From assembly GCA_038043445.1 (NCBI GenBank), contig JBBTBY010000097.1, positions 1 to 64,000 of the forward strand: a stretch of 64,000 nt of DNA. The letters are read 5' to 3'. The notes beneath the pieces were generated by a model. That model had not been told where the DNA came from. It worked only from the letters and a program-made list of their open reading frames with translations, and did not search any database. Positions 43,901 to 51,859 of the stretch are shown here, in pieces; the stretch's first letter is position 1, and each line of letters begins with the position of its first letter. The position numbers and the translations under genes were made by a program. Source of the DNA: Spirochaetota bacterium (lineage in GTDB: Bacteria; Spirochaetota; Brachyspiria; Brachyspirales; JACRPF01).

Positions 43901-45992
43901 CGGCGTTTCATCGCATGATTTCGATAAAGCGCATCTTTTGATGAAAATGTACGCTGAGAACGGCATACGCATCATGCTCGGGCTCGAATACATCGCTTCA
44001 CCCGAGGCGCGGCTTGCCGGCGTGGATGCCGTGAGCGATAGGCGCATGTGGCAGGGTGCAGGTACGGCGCAGCTCGTTGACCGCTACGGACGGCAAGCGT
44101 GGTCGCGTACACCCGGCGGGAACGGCGACTTCATGCATCCGGAGACGAGAAAACATTTCCTTGCCGTTGTCCGCGATATCTACGACCGATACGCAGCCGT
44201 CGCACCGGTCGAGGGTCTCTTCCTTGTTGAGGGCATGTGGTGGATGCCGACATTCGCGTCAACCGGACACGGCAGCATCGCATCGACCGATGTAGGATAC
44301 GGCGACCGTACCGCAGCGCTGTTCGAGGAAGAAAGCGGGATAAAGCTCTCGATCGATGCGCAGGATACCAAGCGATTTGCAAAGCGCTTCGATGCGCTCA
44401 TGGGTACGCACCGCGACCAATGGATAGCCTGGCGCGGAAAAAAGGTGAAGGAGATGCATGATGATATCGCCGAGGTGATCGCCTCCGGTACGCAGAAATG
44501 GAAGCTCATGATATATCCTGCGTTCCAATCGCTTACTGCCGGGAATCCGTTCACCGGCGCGGCGACGCGTCAAGACCGCGACCGTTTCCTTACGGAGACA
44601 CTGCGTACCGAATACTCGCTCCCGCTCGAACGCTACCGGGACGATGCGCGCATGCAGATAGTCACGCCGCTCATGGCAGTGGGTTGGAAGGGCAGGCGCA
44701 AAGAGGAGTTCGTTACCGACCGTCTCGGCTTCAACACCTGCGAGGGAACGCGCGCGGCCGTTGCATCGCTCGGTACGCTCTACAGCACGGGTCCCCTCGA
44801 TGAAGTTGACTGCCCCACCGGCGCCGCGGCGAAATGGCTCTGGACGAAGGGTCTTCGCGGCGTGTTCATTCCGCGCGGCGTCGAGGATAATGCGATGAAC
44901 GACTATGTGAGCGTGATGCGCGATACGACGCCCAACCTCATCGTGACCGCATGGCTTGACTGTAATCTTGAGACAGGTTTCGGGGAACAGCAGCGGCGTT
45001 TCACGAAGGCATACTATGCCACGCCGGCACTCGACTTCGCTCCGCTCCCGGCGGACAGGGTTCGCGGGGCTGCTATGCAGTATGCGAAAGGCTGGGTGCG
45101 TTTGGTCAATCACTCGCCGTATCCTGCGAGCGGTATCCTTACCGGCATCAGCAGAGTCCACGACGCTGTGTATGACCGGGATATCACTGCGGGGCCCAAC
45201 GGCATTCCCATCGAACTGAAACCCAACGACATACGTTTGTTCCGCACCGAAGGGGCTGAGCACGCCGGCTGCGATCTTTCATTCCCTGCAGCTGTCGCTG
45301 ACGGCATACGGCAGGAAGCGAAGAAGATAATCGACAGTCCGGGCATGAAGAAGGAATTGCCCGAGGATATCATGGTGAAGATGAACACGGCGTATTCCCG
45401 CTCGGACGCGTTCGCACTCTACGCCCTGCTCGATGATTTCGAGCTCAACTCGGCGAGAAAGAGCGCGCGGATGGCCGATATGCAGGCGCTTTTCCTCGAT
45501 GACCTTGCGAAGACAAAGCATGCGCGCATCGACTGCGCGGGTACGGCGGTGTACGTCGACCGCGCGGGGAAGCGCTGGCTGCCCGATCAGGCGTTCGGCA
45601 ACGGGAATGCGTACGGCAATGTGAACGCCAATTTCGCCGACCGCGGCACCGATCTCGCCATTGAGAATACGGAGGCGCCGCGCATGCATCAGACCGAGGC
45701 GTATGGCGATGCGGTATTCTATCGGATACCGGTGCCCAACGGCGCATATCATGTTCATCTGCATTTTGCGGAGACCTATGTGAACAATAAGAGCGCCGGT
45801 AAACGGGCCATCGCCGTGGCGGTGAACGGCCGCGCGTGGGATAAGCGCGTCGATCCGTTCTCGGAGGCGGGCGGTTTTGCAAAGGCGGTCGTGCTCTCCG
45901 AAAAGAACTGCAATGTAGTGGACGGGATGATCGTCATTGAGATGAAGTACTCGGTGGGCATCAACGGCATCGAGATAGAGCTGGTGCAGTAG
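40923..45992 (+). CDS. Giant exported multidomain carbohydrate-active protein with C-terminal malectin-like domain
   Basis: The start at 40923 (MRIGKYPLAKVMVLLVSAAFAHGA) follows TGGAGG; 1,689 residues with a signal peptide. Residues 25-480 are beta-rich and of unknown family. Residues 480-610 resemble a glycosidase jelly-roll (YLIAGENTICYRREF, DETWKCSLRAESAWTDASFDDASWK). Residues about 950-1320 look like a (beta/alpha)8 barrel (KNMAIEGLYMYSDAHYPSE, NGIRIMLGLEYIASPEARL, GLFLVEGMWWMP, GVFIPRGVEDN). Residues about 1530-1689 are malectin-like (RIDCAGTAVYVDRAGKRWLPD, YHVHLHFAETYVNNKSAGKR, VGINGIEIELVQ). No family can be named for the barrel. Probably cleaves or binds a complex polysaccharide. Confidence 0.7.
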   Translation: MRIGKYPLAKVMVLLVSAAFAHGALIGDGTSWSSLWKRIEKPAFTFDMNRTGSGSLYLTDDAERKIIGQSPAPMFIVDGKSGRRNFIGDGTGGWTEVKGDVTAERVSVNGIIEGIDIAQTITVSDSGLRMSAVMTLRPGQAKVRSFYLNAGFHRRAEGIPFKGETMTGAAFSGDLCRPFETIRDVKWFEVETKTKSTVRYEFIKAARVDLQRYQASDPNYPVAAEFNVFPDGAAPSAEVVPEKAMSYEMLVTVVAKGKPVASTVPARTEYVYDRDLPDFGIGVYPLAEQTWRSKTMIYPEAVSDKDRVWSGDDFFTWEYGAPLDFSKDAIALYGYAEGAYTAGGGALTAATGPKGFTFGFGTKVGVTDTPGIRYGLNWVHAMKDNIRLRMVIEQDRETEWRFLTANWRGYEESKRFKIFGTGRQEFEVDAGLVRVALSGYASVTGLRFECLTPNASISIREMKLAPSSANVYFRKKIALLSKPVYAPLSLRDHECFDLVINGTTVLSGAKVYPVGAMRHIDIAQYLIAGENTICYRREFLMWSGDANKTCLIECAAVGRDGAVTRIIGDETWKCSLRAESAWTDASFDDASWKTPKTERAAVTKLADYKTEVSEGYEPKHMGMLDSKPSDRMYPVFERTAAPAFKLRIPAGIAFTPEVIGTVYKAGTALEAERISVSSFAARGDFLISTAAFRTRTPGPYRIEWTLLSNKQTIERKREELIITGPVVQDTVSLADFERTLTERMKRVWSVECTAAGSETDFIDHAGMYNAPKMNKGRVTTNGTLVYRETGSGTWDYFAYRMRGLAAGEPHIVEVIVPDDDDRYIYSGVMQADPIVYPWNLPGFGRFASTGACFTGGRYPLTGKTRAIRYVHWPRAASEAVVVMSGRTDSRGAACRIIVYRIEGDLPALAVPATGRLFGDHLERISLISPTVGCENALENDPFHALNGHRDAWYHWYRMFERKIKLYRFLGKNMAIEGLYMYSDAHYPSERASIGVSSHDFDKAHLLMKMYAENGIRIMLGLEYIASPEARLAGVDAVSDRRMWQGAGTAQLVDRYGRQAWSRTPGGNGDFMHPETRKHFLAVVRDIYDRYAAVAPVEGLFLVEGMWWMPTFASTGHGSIASTDVGYGDRTAALFEEESGIKLSIDAQDTKRFAKRFDALMGTHRDQWIAWRGKKVKEMHDDIAEVIASGTQKWKLMIYPAFQSLTAGNPFTGAATRQDRDRFLTETLRTEYSLPLERYRDDARMQIVTPLMAVGWKGRRKEEFVTDRLGFNTCEGTRAAVASLGTLYSTGPLDEVDCPTGAAAKWLWTKGLRGVFIPRGVEDNAMNDYVSVMRDTTPNLIVTAWLDCNLETGFGEQQRRFTKAYYATPALDFAPLPADRVRGAAMQYAKGWVRLVNHSPYPASGILTGISRVHDAVYDRDITAGPNGIPIELKPNDIRLFRTEGAEHAGCDLSFPAAVADGIRQEAKKIIDSPGMKKELPEDIMVKMNTAYSRSDAFALYALLDDFELNSARKSARMADMQALFLDDLAKTKHARIDCAGTAVYVDRAGKRWLPDQAFGNGNAYGNVNANFADRGTDLAIENTEAPRMHQTEAYGDAVFYRIPVPNGAYHVHLHFAETYVNNKSAGKRAIAVAVNGRAWDKRVDPFSEAGGFAKAVVLSEKNCNVVDGMIVIEMKYSVGINGIEIELVQ

Positions 45993-46047
45993 ATCAGAGG
46001 AAGACCTGAGACCGTCCTATGGAATGAACGTATCGCGTGCCTTGCTG

Positions 46048-46899
46048 CTAGACTATCTCTTCACGATCGAATTTTATCACGACGAGCACGGCGAGGGCGA
46101 TACAGTACACTGCCATGCTCACCAGCGGTATGAGCATATCGTTCACGGCAATGACCGCTGTCGGGTCGATGAGTGATGCGGCATTCGCACCGAGCGTGCC
46201 TGCTTTCGGCCATATCCAGTACACGACCTTCCACCACGTGAGCGAATCGAGCCCGGCTGCCTGAGCCCCGGACTGCGAAAGTATCGACTGCACCGCGGAT
46301 GATCGGGCGGCCGCGGCGATGCCGTCGAAAATGAAGGCAAGTGCGGTCACGCCGAACGCAGCAAGGAACGCGAATATCTCGGGAATGAGAAGGCTTAAGA
46401 GCGATACGGCGAGCACGGCGAAAAGCACGTTCAAGACGCTCATGGACGATGCGGCGAGATAGCCCGCGGTCACTTCGCCCGCATGCAGGAAATGGATGAT
46501 GAGTATGGCGCCGTGAAGTAAGAACATGAACGCGGTCATGATGAGCACAAGACCGCCCACCTTGCCGGTGATGTACGAAAGCCGCGTTACGGGCTTTGAC
46601 AGCACGAAGGCCTGCATGCCCTCGTCGCGGTCGCGCCTGAAAAGCCGCATCGCAAGGAGCCCGGCTATGAACATGACCATGGATGATATCACGAAGAACA
46701 CGGTCTGCAGTATCTGGAGTGCGAACTTCCCCCCGCTCATCACCTGTCCGTTCACGTTCATCTTCATACCCCAGCAGCCGCGTACAAGGAGAAGGAAAAG
46801 CACGGCGATGATAAAGAGCACAATGAAGCTTTTCTGGCGTATGATATCGGACATCGTCATGCGCGCCACGGCGGCGATGCGCTTGATCGTCTGTTTCAT
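46048..46899 (-). CDS. ABC-2 type transporter permease
   Basis: The start at 46899 (MKQTIKRIAAVARMTMSDIIRQKSFIVLFIIAVLFLLLVRGCWG) follows GGGGAGGG; 283 residues. The membrane segments and the internal motif FRRDRDEGMQAFVLSKPVTRLSYITGKVGGLVLIM are typical of exporter permeases of the ABC-2/NosY type. It overlaps the ATPase gene by four bases. Substrate unknown; export of a lipid, glycan or peptide is possible. It is the last gene of the YugP-NeuB-ABC operon. Confidence 0.88.
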   Translation of the reverse strand: MKQTIKRIAAVARMTMSDIIRQKSFIVLFIIAVLFLLLVRGCWGMKMNVNGQVMSGGKFALQILQTVFFVISSMVMFIAGLLAMRLFRRDRDEGMQAFVLSKPVTRLSYITGKVGGLVLIMTAFMFLLHGAILIIHFLHAGEVTAGYLAASSMSVLNVLFAVLAVSLLSLLIPEIFAFLAAFGVTALAFIFDGIAAAARSSAVQSILSQSGAQAAGLDSLTWWKVVYWIWPKAGTLGANAASLIDPTAVIAVNDMLIPLVSMAVYCIALAVLVVIKFDREEIV

Positions 46900-47624
46900 G
46901 ATACCCTCCCCGGCGCAACAAGGCGCACGAACACATCTTCGAGGGTTTCGCCGTCCTTGACTATCGATGCTATCGTATCTTTCACTATCACTGTGCCGCG
47001 GTCGATGATGAGCGCAGCATCGCATACCTTCTCCACTTCCGAAAGGAGATGTGAGTTGAGGAGTATCGTCATCCCTTTCAACTTGAGATTTTCCAGTATC
47101 ACGCGTATCTCGCGTATGCCGATGGGATCAAGCCCCGAGGTCGGTTCATCGAGTATGAGAAGACGTGTATCCCCGATGAGCGCTGCGGCAAGCGCGATGC
47201 GCTGCGACATCCCTTTGGAATAGGTTTTCACGGCGATGTTCTCTTTGCCGGTCATCCCGGTGAGCGCAACGGCCTCGCGGCATCGGACCGCAGCATCTTG
47301 TTTCGTCATGCCGAGCAGGTCCGCACAGCGCATGAGGTACTGCAGGCCGGTAAGATGTCCCGGCATGCGCACATTTTCCGGAAGATATCCGACGCCCATA
47401 CGCGCACGGATGTCAGAACTGGGGGTACCGTCGACGGCGACAGTGCCGGCTGATGCGCGTGTGAAATCGAGGAGAAGCCGCACGAGCGTGGTCTTTCCTG
47501 CGCCATTGGGTCCGAGGAGCGCTATGCATTCCCCGGGAGCGACCGTGAACGAAACATTATCGACGGCGGTCACCGCCCCGAAACGTTTCGTTACTTGTGT
47601 GTACTCGATCTTTGCACCATTCAT
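46896..47624 (-). CDS. ABC transporter ATP-binding protein
   Basis: The 242-residue ATPase has Walker A GPNGAGKT, the Q-loop replaced by GYLPENVRMPGHLTG, signature YSKGMSQR (a Met replaces Gly of LSGGQ, common in CcmA/NodI-type exporters), Walker B LLILDEPTSGLDP and the His-switch LLNSHLLSEVEKVCD. The C-terminal GETLEDVFVRLV is characteristic of the DrrA/NosF branch. It pairs with the permease downstream (ATGA overlap) and begins 7 bp after the NeuB-like gene. Confidence 0.95.
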   Translation of the reverse strand: MNGAKIEYTQVTKRFGAVTAVDNVSFTVAPGECIALLGPNGAGKTTLVRLLLDFTRASAGTVAVDGTPSSDIRARMGVGYLPENVRMPGHLTGLQYLMRCADLLGMTKQDAAVRCREAVALTGMTGKENIAVKTYSKGMSQRIALAAALIGDTRLLILDEPTSGLDPIGIREIRVILENLKLKGMTILLNSHLLSEVEKVCDAALIIDRGTVIVKDTIASIVKDGETLEDVFVRLVAPGRVS

Positions 47625-47631
47625 AGTCCCA

Positions 47632-48648
47632 TCATCCCCTGTCGATATCCCGTTCCATTATCGGCGATCGTGACGCCATGTCCCGTTTGATCCGTTTACC
47701 GACGACATTATCCCATTCCCCGGCGGGGATACCCGTGCATGGCCGAAGCGCAACAATGTCCTTCTCGGTGATACTGTCGCCTTTGCGAAGGTCGTGCGCG
47801 GCGAAAATGCCCCGGCGTGCGAACACGAGCTCCTTCTTTTCCTGCAGAGTGAGATGTTTCTCACCGTCGCCGGCCGCTGCACTTGCCGACCGCACCAGCG
47901 ACACCATCGCGGCGAACTTTTCCGGCGAAAGGCTCATCGCATGGTCGCCGCCCTTTTTCTCCGGCGTTACCGTGAAATGCTTTTCGATGATGCGTGCGCC
48001 GTGGGCGACCGCAAGCGCAGGCGTGAACGTATCCGTGGTGTGATCGGAGTACCCGGCGATGACGCCGTAGCGTTCGGCGAGCGTTCCGATATACGAGAGC
48101 GCCGCGCGTTCGGCGGGTGCCGGATATTCTACGACACAATGGAGCAGTGCCATCTCGTTCTTTTTAAGGATGCCCTTCGCGCGGCGGATGTCCGTGTCGG
48201 ATGCGAGGCCGGTGGACAGAATGACCGGCTTTTTCGTTCCTGCCGCGGCACGCAGGAGCGGCAGATACTGTATGTCACAGGAGGCTATCTTATAGCAGGG
48301 CACGTATTTCGCCATACGAAGCGCTGCCTCGGGCGAGAACGGCGTTACCATGAAGTGAATGCCGGCACGTTTTGCTTCCCGCGAAAGAACATCATACCAC
48401 TCGTCCTTGAACGCTATCGCATCAACGCCGAGAAGCGCGCCTTTCTTGAGCTTGAGCGCGCGCTCATATTCCGCTTCGGCGAAAAGCGTGTCCCGCGTGA
48501 ATGCTTGGAACTTCACCGCGTCGGTGCCGGACGCAGCCGCTTCGCGTACGAGCTTTTTCGCGGTATCGAGATCGCCGTCGTGATTGCTTCCCGCTTCGGC
48601 GATGATGAATACGCCCTTCTTCGCGATATGGTCTTTCAGCGAGAACAC
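47632..48648 (-). CDS. neuB: NeuB family sialic-acid (nonulosonate) synthase with SAF domain
   Basis: Condenses phosphoenolpyruvate with a hexosamine to make a nonulosonic acid. The 338-residue protein begins at GTG 48648 and reads FIIAEAGSNHDGDLDTAKKLVREAAASGTDAVKFQAF, the NeuB signature, with CYKIASCDIQYLPLL and IIEKHFTVTPEKKGGDHAMSLSPEKF. The last 60 residues are the antifreeze-like SAF domain (FARRGIFAAHDLRKGDSITEKDIVALRPCTGIP). Whether the product is N-acetylneuraminate, legionaminate or pseudaminate cannot be told from this gene alone; no other nonulosonate genes adjoin. Start is two bases after the YugP stop, so the genes are coupled. Confidence 0.88.
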   Translation of the reverse strand: MFSLKDHIAKKGVFIIAEAGSNHDGDLDTAKKLVREAAASGTDAVKFQAFTRDTLFAEAEYERALKLKKGALLGVDAIAFKDEWYDVLSREAKRAGIHFMVTPFSPEAALRMAKYVPCYKIASCDIQYLPLLRAAAGTKKPVILSTGLASDTDIRRAKGILKKNEMALLHCVVEYPAPAERAALSYIGTLAERYGVIAGYSDHTTDTFTPALAVAHGARIIEKHFTVTPEKKGGDHAMSLSPEKFAAMVSLVRSASAAAGDGEKHLTLQEKKELVFARRGIFAAHDLRKGDSITEKDIVALRPCTGIPAGEWDNVVGKRIKRDMASRSPIMERDIDRG

Positions 48649-48650
48649 CG

Positions 48651-49337
48651 TCAGTCTTCGCGGCGCGACATGAGTATGAAACGTATGAGCGTGAGTATCG
48701 CAGTTAGCGCGGCAGCCACATAGGTAAGCGCCGCGGCCGAGAGCACTTTCTTTGCACCGACAAGCTCCTCGCCGGAGAGCATATTCCCGCCTTCAAGGAG
48801 CTTTATCGCGCGCTTGGACGCATCGAATTCCACCGGGAGCGTTATGACCGTGAATATCACGGCGAACGTGAAGAGAATGATGCCGATGAGAATGAGCGGC
48901 TTCATGAATCCGAGCACGAACCCGATGATGACAAGTATCGGCCCGAGATTGGTACCGAGCGCCGCGACGGGATACATGGTATTGCGGAGCATAAGCGGGG
49001 CATAGCCCTTTGCATGCTGTATCGCGTGGCCCACTTCGTGCGCGGCGACGCCGAGCGCGGCTATCGTAGCGCTGCCGTACACATCCTTCGACAGGCGCAG
49101 CACCTTCTGCTTGGGGTCGTAGTGATCGGTAAGCGTTCCCTGTACTTCCTCTACCGGCACATCGTTCACTTTATAAGCGCGAAGTATCTCGCGCGCTGCA
49201 TCGGCCCCGGTGATGCGCTTGGCCGTTTCTATCTTCTTATACTTGGCGAAAGTGCTCATCACCTTTATCTGCGCCCAGAACGAAAGCACAACGGCGGGCA
49301 GTATGAGCCACCAATAGCTGAAACCGAAATCGAGCAT
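48651..49337 (-). CDS. YugP-type neutral zinc metallopeptidase
   Basis: Start at 49337 (MLDFGFSYWWLILPAVVLSFWAQIKVMSTFAKYKKI) chosen for GGAGATAAGG upstream. The 228-residue membrane protein contains the zinc site ALGVAAHEVGHAIQHAKGY (HExxH) preceded by VQGTLTDHYDPKQKVLRLSKDVYGSATIAALG. Three or four hydrophobic segments flank it. YugP-like proteins are integral-membrane peptidases of unknown substrate. It is the first gene of a four-gene operon with neuB and an ABC exporter, an arrangement I do not know from other organisms. Confidence 0.9.
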   Translation of the reverse strand: MLDFGFSYWWLILPAVVLSFWAQIKVMSTFAKYKKIETAKRITGADAAREILRAYKVNDVPVEEVQGTLTDHYDPKQKVLRLSKDVYGSATIAALGVAAHEVGHAIQHAKGYAPLMLRNTMYPVAALGTNLGPILVIIGFVLGFMKPLILIGIILFTFAVIFTVITLPVEFDASKRAIKLLEGGNMLSGEELVGAKKVLSAAALTYVAAALTAILTLIRFILMSRRED

Positions 49338-49442
49338 CCTTATCTCCTCAGCGCACATGCTATACAGTTACTAGAACAAATTGTATGAATGTGCGTTAAA
49401 AAGTCAAGGAGCGGCAATAACATCTACCCCCTGGCCCCGCTA

Positions 49443-50774
49443 TCAGAGAATTATCGACCCGCCCCTCTCCATCATCGAACGCAGATCCTTCACATCGACA
49501 GCATCGCATGATGTCCCGCCCGAGAGCGCACAGTACGCGGCAACACCCGCCGCCTCGCCGGTCTGATTCATGTTCACCATCACGCGCACGGCGCCGTACG
49601 CGCCGGTATCCGCATCGAGCGCGCGCCCCGCGATGATGAGATTATCACAGCCGCGCGGAAGGAGCGAGCGATAGGGGATCTGATAGTACGTCGGGTTAAC
49701 CGCCGACACTTCGCGCCAACGCCCCCGCGTCCATCCTTTTCCCTCTTCGAACACATCCTCTCTTCCATCAAGATACCGGAATGTGATGCCGGGTCTGTCC
49801 TCATGATGCACATCGACGCGATAGCTCCCGAACGCTATCGCATCATCGAATTTTTTCCCGGTGAGCACATCTTTCTCGGTGAGCGTATACGCACACGATA
49901 TATGCCGCGTTTCGCGTATGCCTATATGCGATGCAAGATGCGCGAGCACCGGCTTCGCATCGGTGTATTTTCTGACAATATCCATGAACGCACGCACATG
50001 GCGCCGGCCCTCTATCTCCGCATGGGTAAGGTCGGCCGCGTCGGCACAGTTCACATCGAAGACATGCGTTTCCGCGTGCATGACAACGCCGGGAAGACCC
50101 ACGCTCGGCGCCCGCCAGCCCCAGTCCTTTTTCAGGTCAAACTCATCGCGATGCTGCTCGATCAGCTGCGCTACCGGTATCTTTCCCGTACCGAGTATCG
50201 TAGCGCACATCGTCGGCGGCTGGAGGTGCTTTTTCAGCGTGAACGGGAGCATAAGCCTCGCGGCGACATCGCCGTCGCCGGTGGCATCGATGAAATACTT
50301 CGCGCGTATCGCCCCGCGCCCCGACTTGTTTTCCACGACAACAGCATCGATCTTCCCTTCAGCCGCTATCGCCGAAACGAACATCGTGTGGAGCATCGGC
50401 GTCACACCGCTATCGACGATACGTTCATCGAGCTCTATCTTCAACTCCTCGGTGTTCAGAAAGAATGCCGCGCTCTCGTTCTTCGCTTCCTCGACGACGG
50501 CATCGCGCTTCGTAAGCCGGTCTATCGTCTCGCGTGTCAGGCCGGCAATGATATCGCGTTTATATTCGGTATCGCTAAGCGAGTGCCAGATATTCACAAG
50601 CCCCTGCGTCGCCACACCGCCGAACGAATTATGCGCTTCGACTATGACGACCTTCGCACCGAGGCGGGCAGCACGCACGGCGGCGAACACACCGGTACAG
50701 CTCCCCCCGAGCACGCAGATATCAGTTTCACGGATGACGGGGATGTCACGGGCTGCTTCATGTATCGTGCTCAT
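49443..50774 (-). CDS. FAD-dependent oxidoreductase (FAD_oxidored family)
   Basis: The start at 50774 (MSTIHEAARDIPVIRETDICVLGGSCTGVFAAVRAARLGAKVVIVEAHNSFGGVATQG) overlaps the preceding stop by four bases; 443 residues. GGSCTG near residue 23 is the dinucleotide-binding loop. YFIDATGDGDVAARL is the ATG-type motif and GCDNLIIAGRALDADTGAYGAVRVMVNMNQTGEAAGVAAYCAL the C-terminal FAD contact. The family is common in glycan-degrading bacteria, but its substrates are undefined. It is the last gene of a three-gene operon with a related FAD enzyme and an M14-like peptidase. Confidence 0.88.
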   Translation of the reverse strand: MSTIHEAARDIPVIRETDICVLGGSCTGVFAAVRAARLGAKVVIVEAHNSFGGVATQGLVNIWHSLSDTEYKRDIIAGLTRETIDRLTKRDAVVEEAKNESAAFFLNTEELKIELDERIVDSGVTPMLHTMFVSAIAAEGKIDAVVVENKSGRGAIRAKYFIDATGDGDVAARLMLPFTLKKHLQPPTMCATILGTGKIPVAQLIEQHRDEFDLKKDWGWRAPSVGLPGVVMHAETHVFDVNCADAADLTHAEIEGRRHVRAFMDIVRKYTDAKPVLAHLASHIGIRETRHISCAYTLTEKDVLTGKKFDDAIAFGSYRVDVHHEDRPGITFRYLDGREDVFEEGKGWTRGRWREVSAVNPTYYQIPYRSLLPRGCDNLIIAGRALDADTGAYGAVRVMVNMNQTGEAAGVAAYCALSGGTSCDAVDVKDLRSMMERGGSIIL

Positions 50775-51859
50775 ACATTTCCCTCTTCCAGATACGCAAT
50801 GACAGCGTCGGCAAAATCTCGACCGAAGTCCACGAACGCTTCCTGCGAATATCCGCCCGTCATGCCGAAATATGCGAGCTCGAACGTGAACGCGCACACG
50901 GCTCCCGAAGCAAGGAACATCTCCGCTGCCGTCGGCGAGGCGCGCGTATTCCATTCGACGCCCTTCTCGATATCCTGCCCCGGCTCATAGCGCACGGCAT
51001 TCCCCGGGCGATTTGCTGTCGCCGCATGAAGATGCCGAGCAATGCGTTCCATGCGCTCCTTCACGGGGCTGTCCTGCTTGACGAAGAATGGGTAGTCGTT
51101 TCGGCCGCCCCATTTGTACGGGGCATGGCAGTCAATGGCGAGCACACTATGAATCTCTCGCATGTATGCGGTGAGTGCCCTCGTTTCGGGATAAAGCGGC
51201 GCATCGATGTAATCACGATTGTGATCGTGCGGGATGCGCGACTTCCCCTGATCGCCGTTCTCAACGCCGTCGATATCGACGAAGGGGATGAAATGGAAGC
51301 GATGGGTGCGGAGGATATCATTGCCGATGAGACGGTCGATGATGCCCTCGAGCTGATATGACGCCGTCGATTCGCAGGCGTGATGCCGCGCGGTGAAAAC
51401 AATATCGCGGTGAGCGGACGCATCCCCGAGGGTAAGGAGCGGCACCTCGCGACCCTGACGGGAACGCGTGAGTGCCGTGCGCTTGACGGCGGCATATTTC
51501 GCAGCAGAGAGGAAGCGGTCAAGATCGCGCACAAGATAGGGAATGCAGAAACAGAAATATACCGCAGCATCGTTCTGAAACGTGTACGTGAACGCCTTCT
51601 CATCGACGACAGACAATGTTCCCGCCCATTCCCATCGTATCCCATCGCGGCTCACCGCCGGGCCGTAACGGCCCACGATATCCTCGGTGAAACGGAAAAC
51701 GAGCGTCCGCGGGGAAGCGTTCTCGATACGGAAATTCCAGTAGAACCATGTCCCGTTCGTATCGCGGAGGTCCTGTCTCAAGAATACCGTATCGCCCTCG
51801 ATGCGGTCGAGAATGATATTCCCGCCGGAATGGTCGGCGCGTATGACGACATCACGCAT
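50771..51859 (-). CDS. M14-like zinc carboxypeptidase family protein
   Basis: The 362-residue protein has an N-terminal beta-domain (about 1-130: NGTWFYWNFRIENASPRTLVFRFTEDIVGRYGPAVSRDG) of the kind found in cytosolic carboxypeptidases. The M14 domain follows, with IVFTARHHACESTASYQLEGIIDRL (His-x2-Glu zinc ligands), HFIPFVDIDGVENGDQGK, HDHNRDY and AIDCHAPYKWGG (third ligand His). The catalytic Glu probably lies in CAFTFELAYFG. No signal peptide is present. It overlaps its upstream neighbour by 8 bp and its downstream neighbour by 4 bp, both FAD enzymes. A role in cleaving an amide substrate handled by the oxidoreductases is conceivable but unproven. Confidence 0.8.
   Translation of the reverse strand: MRDVVIRADHSGGNIILDRIEGDTVFLRQDLRDTNGTWFYWNFRIENASPRTLVFRFTEDIVGRYGPAVSRDGIRWEWAGTLSVVDEKAFTYTFQNDAAVYFCFCIPYLVRDLDRFLSAAKYAAVKRTALTRSRQGREVPLLTLGDASAHRDIVFTARHHACESTASYQLEGIIDRLIGNDILRTHRFHFIPFVDIDGVENGDQGKSRIPHDHNRDYIDAPLYPETRALTAYMREIHSVLAIDCHAPYKWGGRNDYPFFVKQDSPVKERMERIARHLHAATANRPGNAVRYEPGQDIEKGVEWNTRASPTAAEMFLASGAVCAFTFELAYFGMTGGYSQEAFVDFGRDFADAVIAYLEEGNV

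Noticed and set aside
49803-50990. A 395-codon open frame on the plus strand opposite the FAD oxidoreductase
   Set aside because: It is antisense to a gene with clear FAD-binding motifs, has no recognisable domain, and long antisense frames are expected in GC-rich coding sequence. The same applies to long antisense frames at 7650-8552, 16193-17200, 47794-48723 and 57361-58386.
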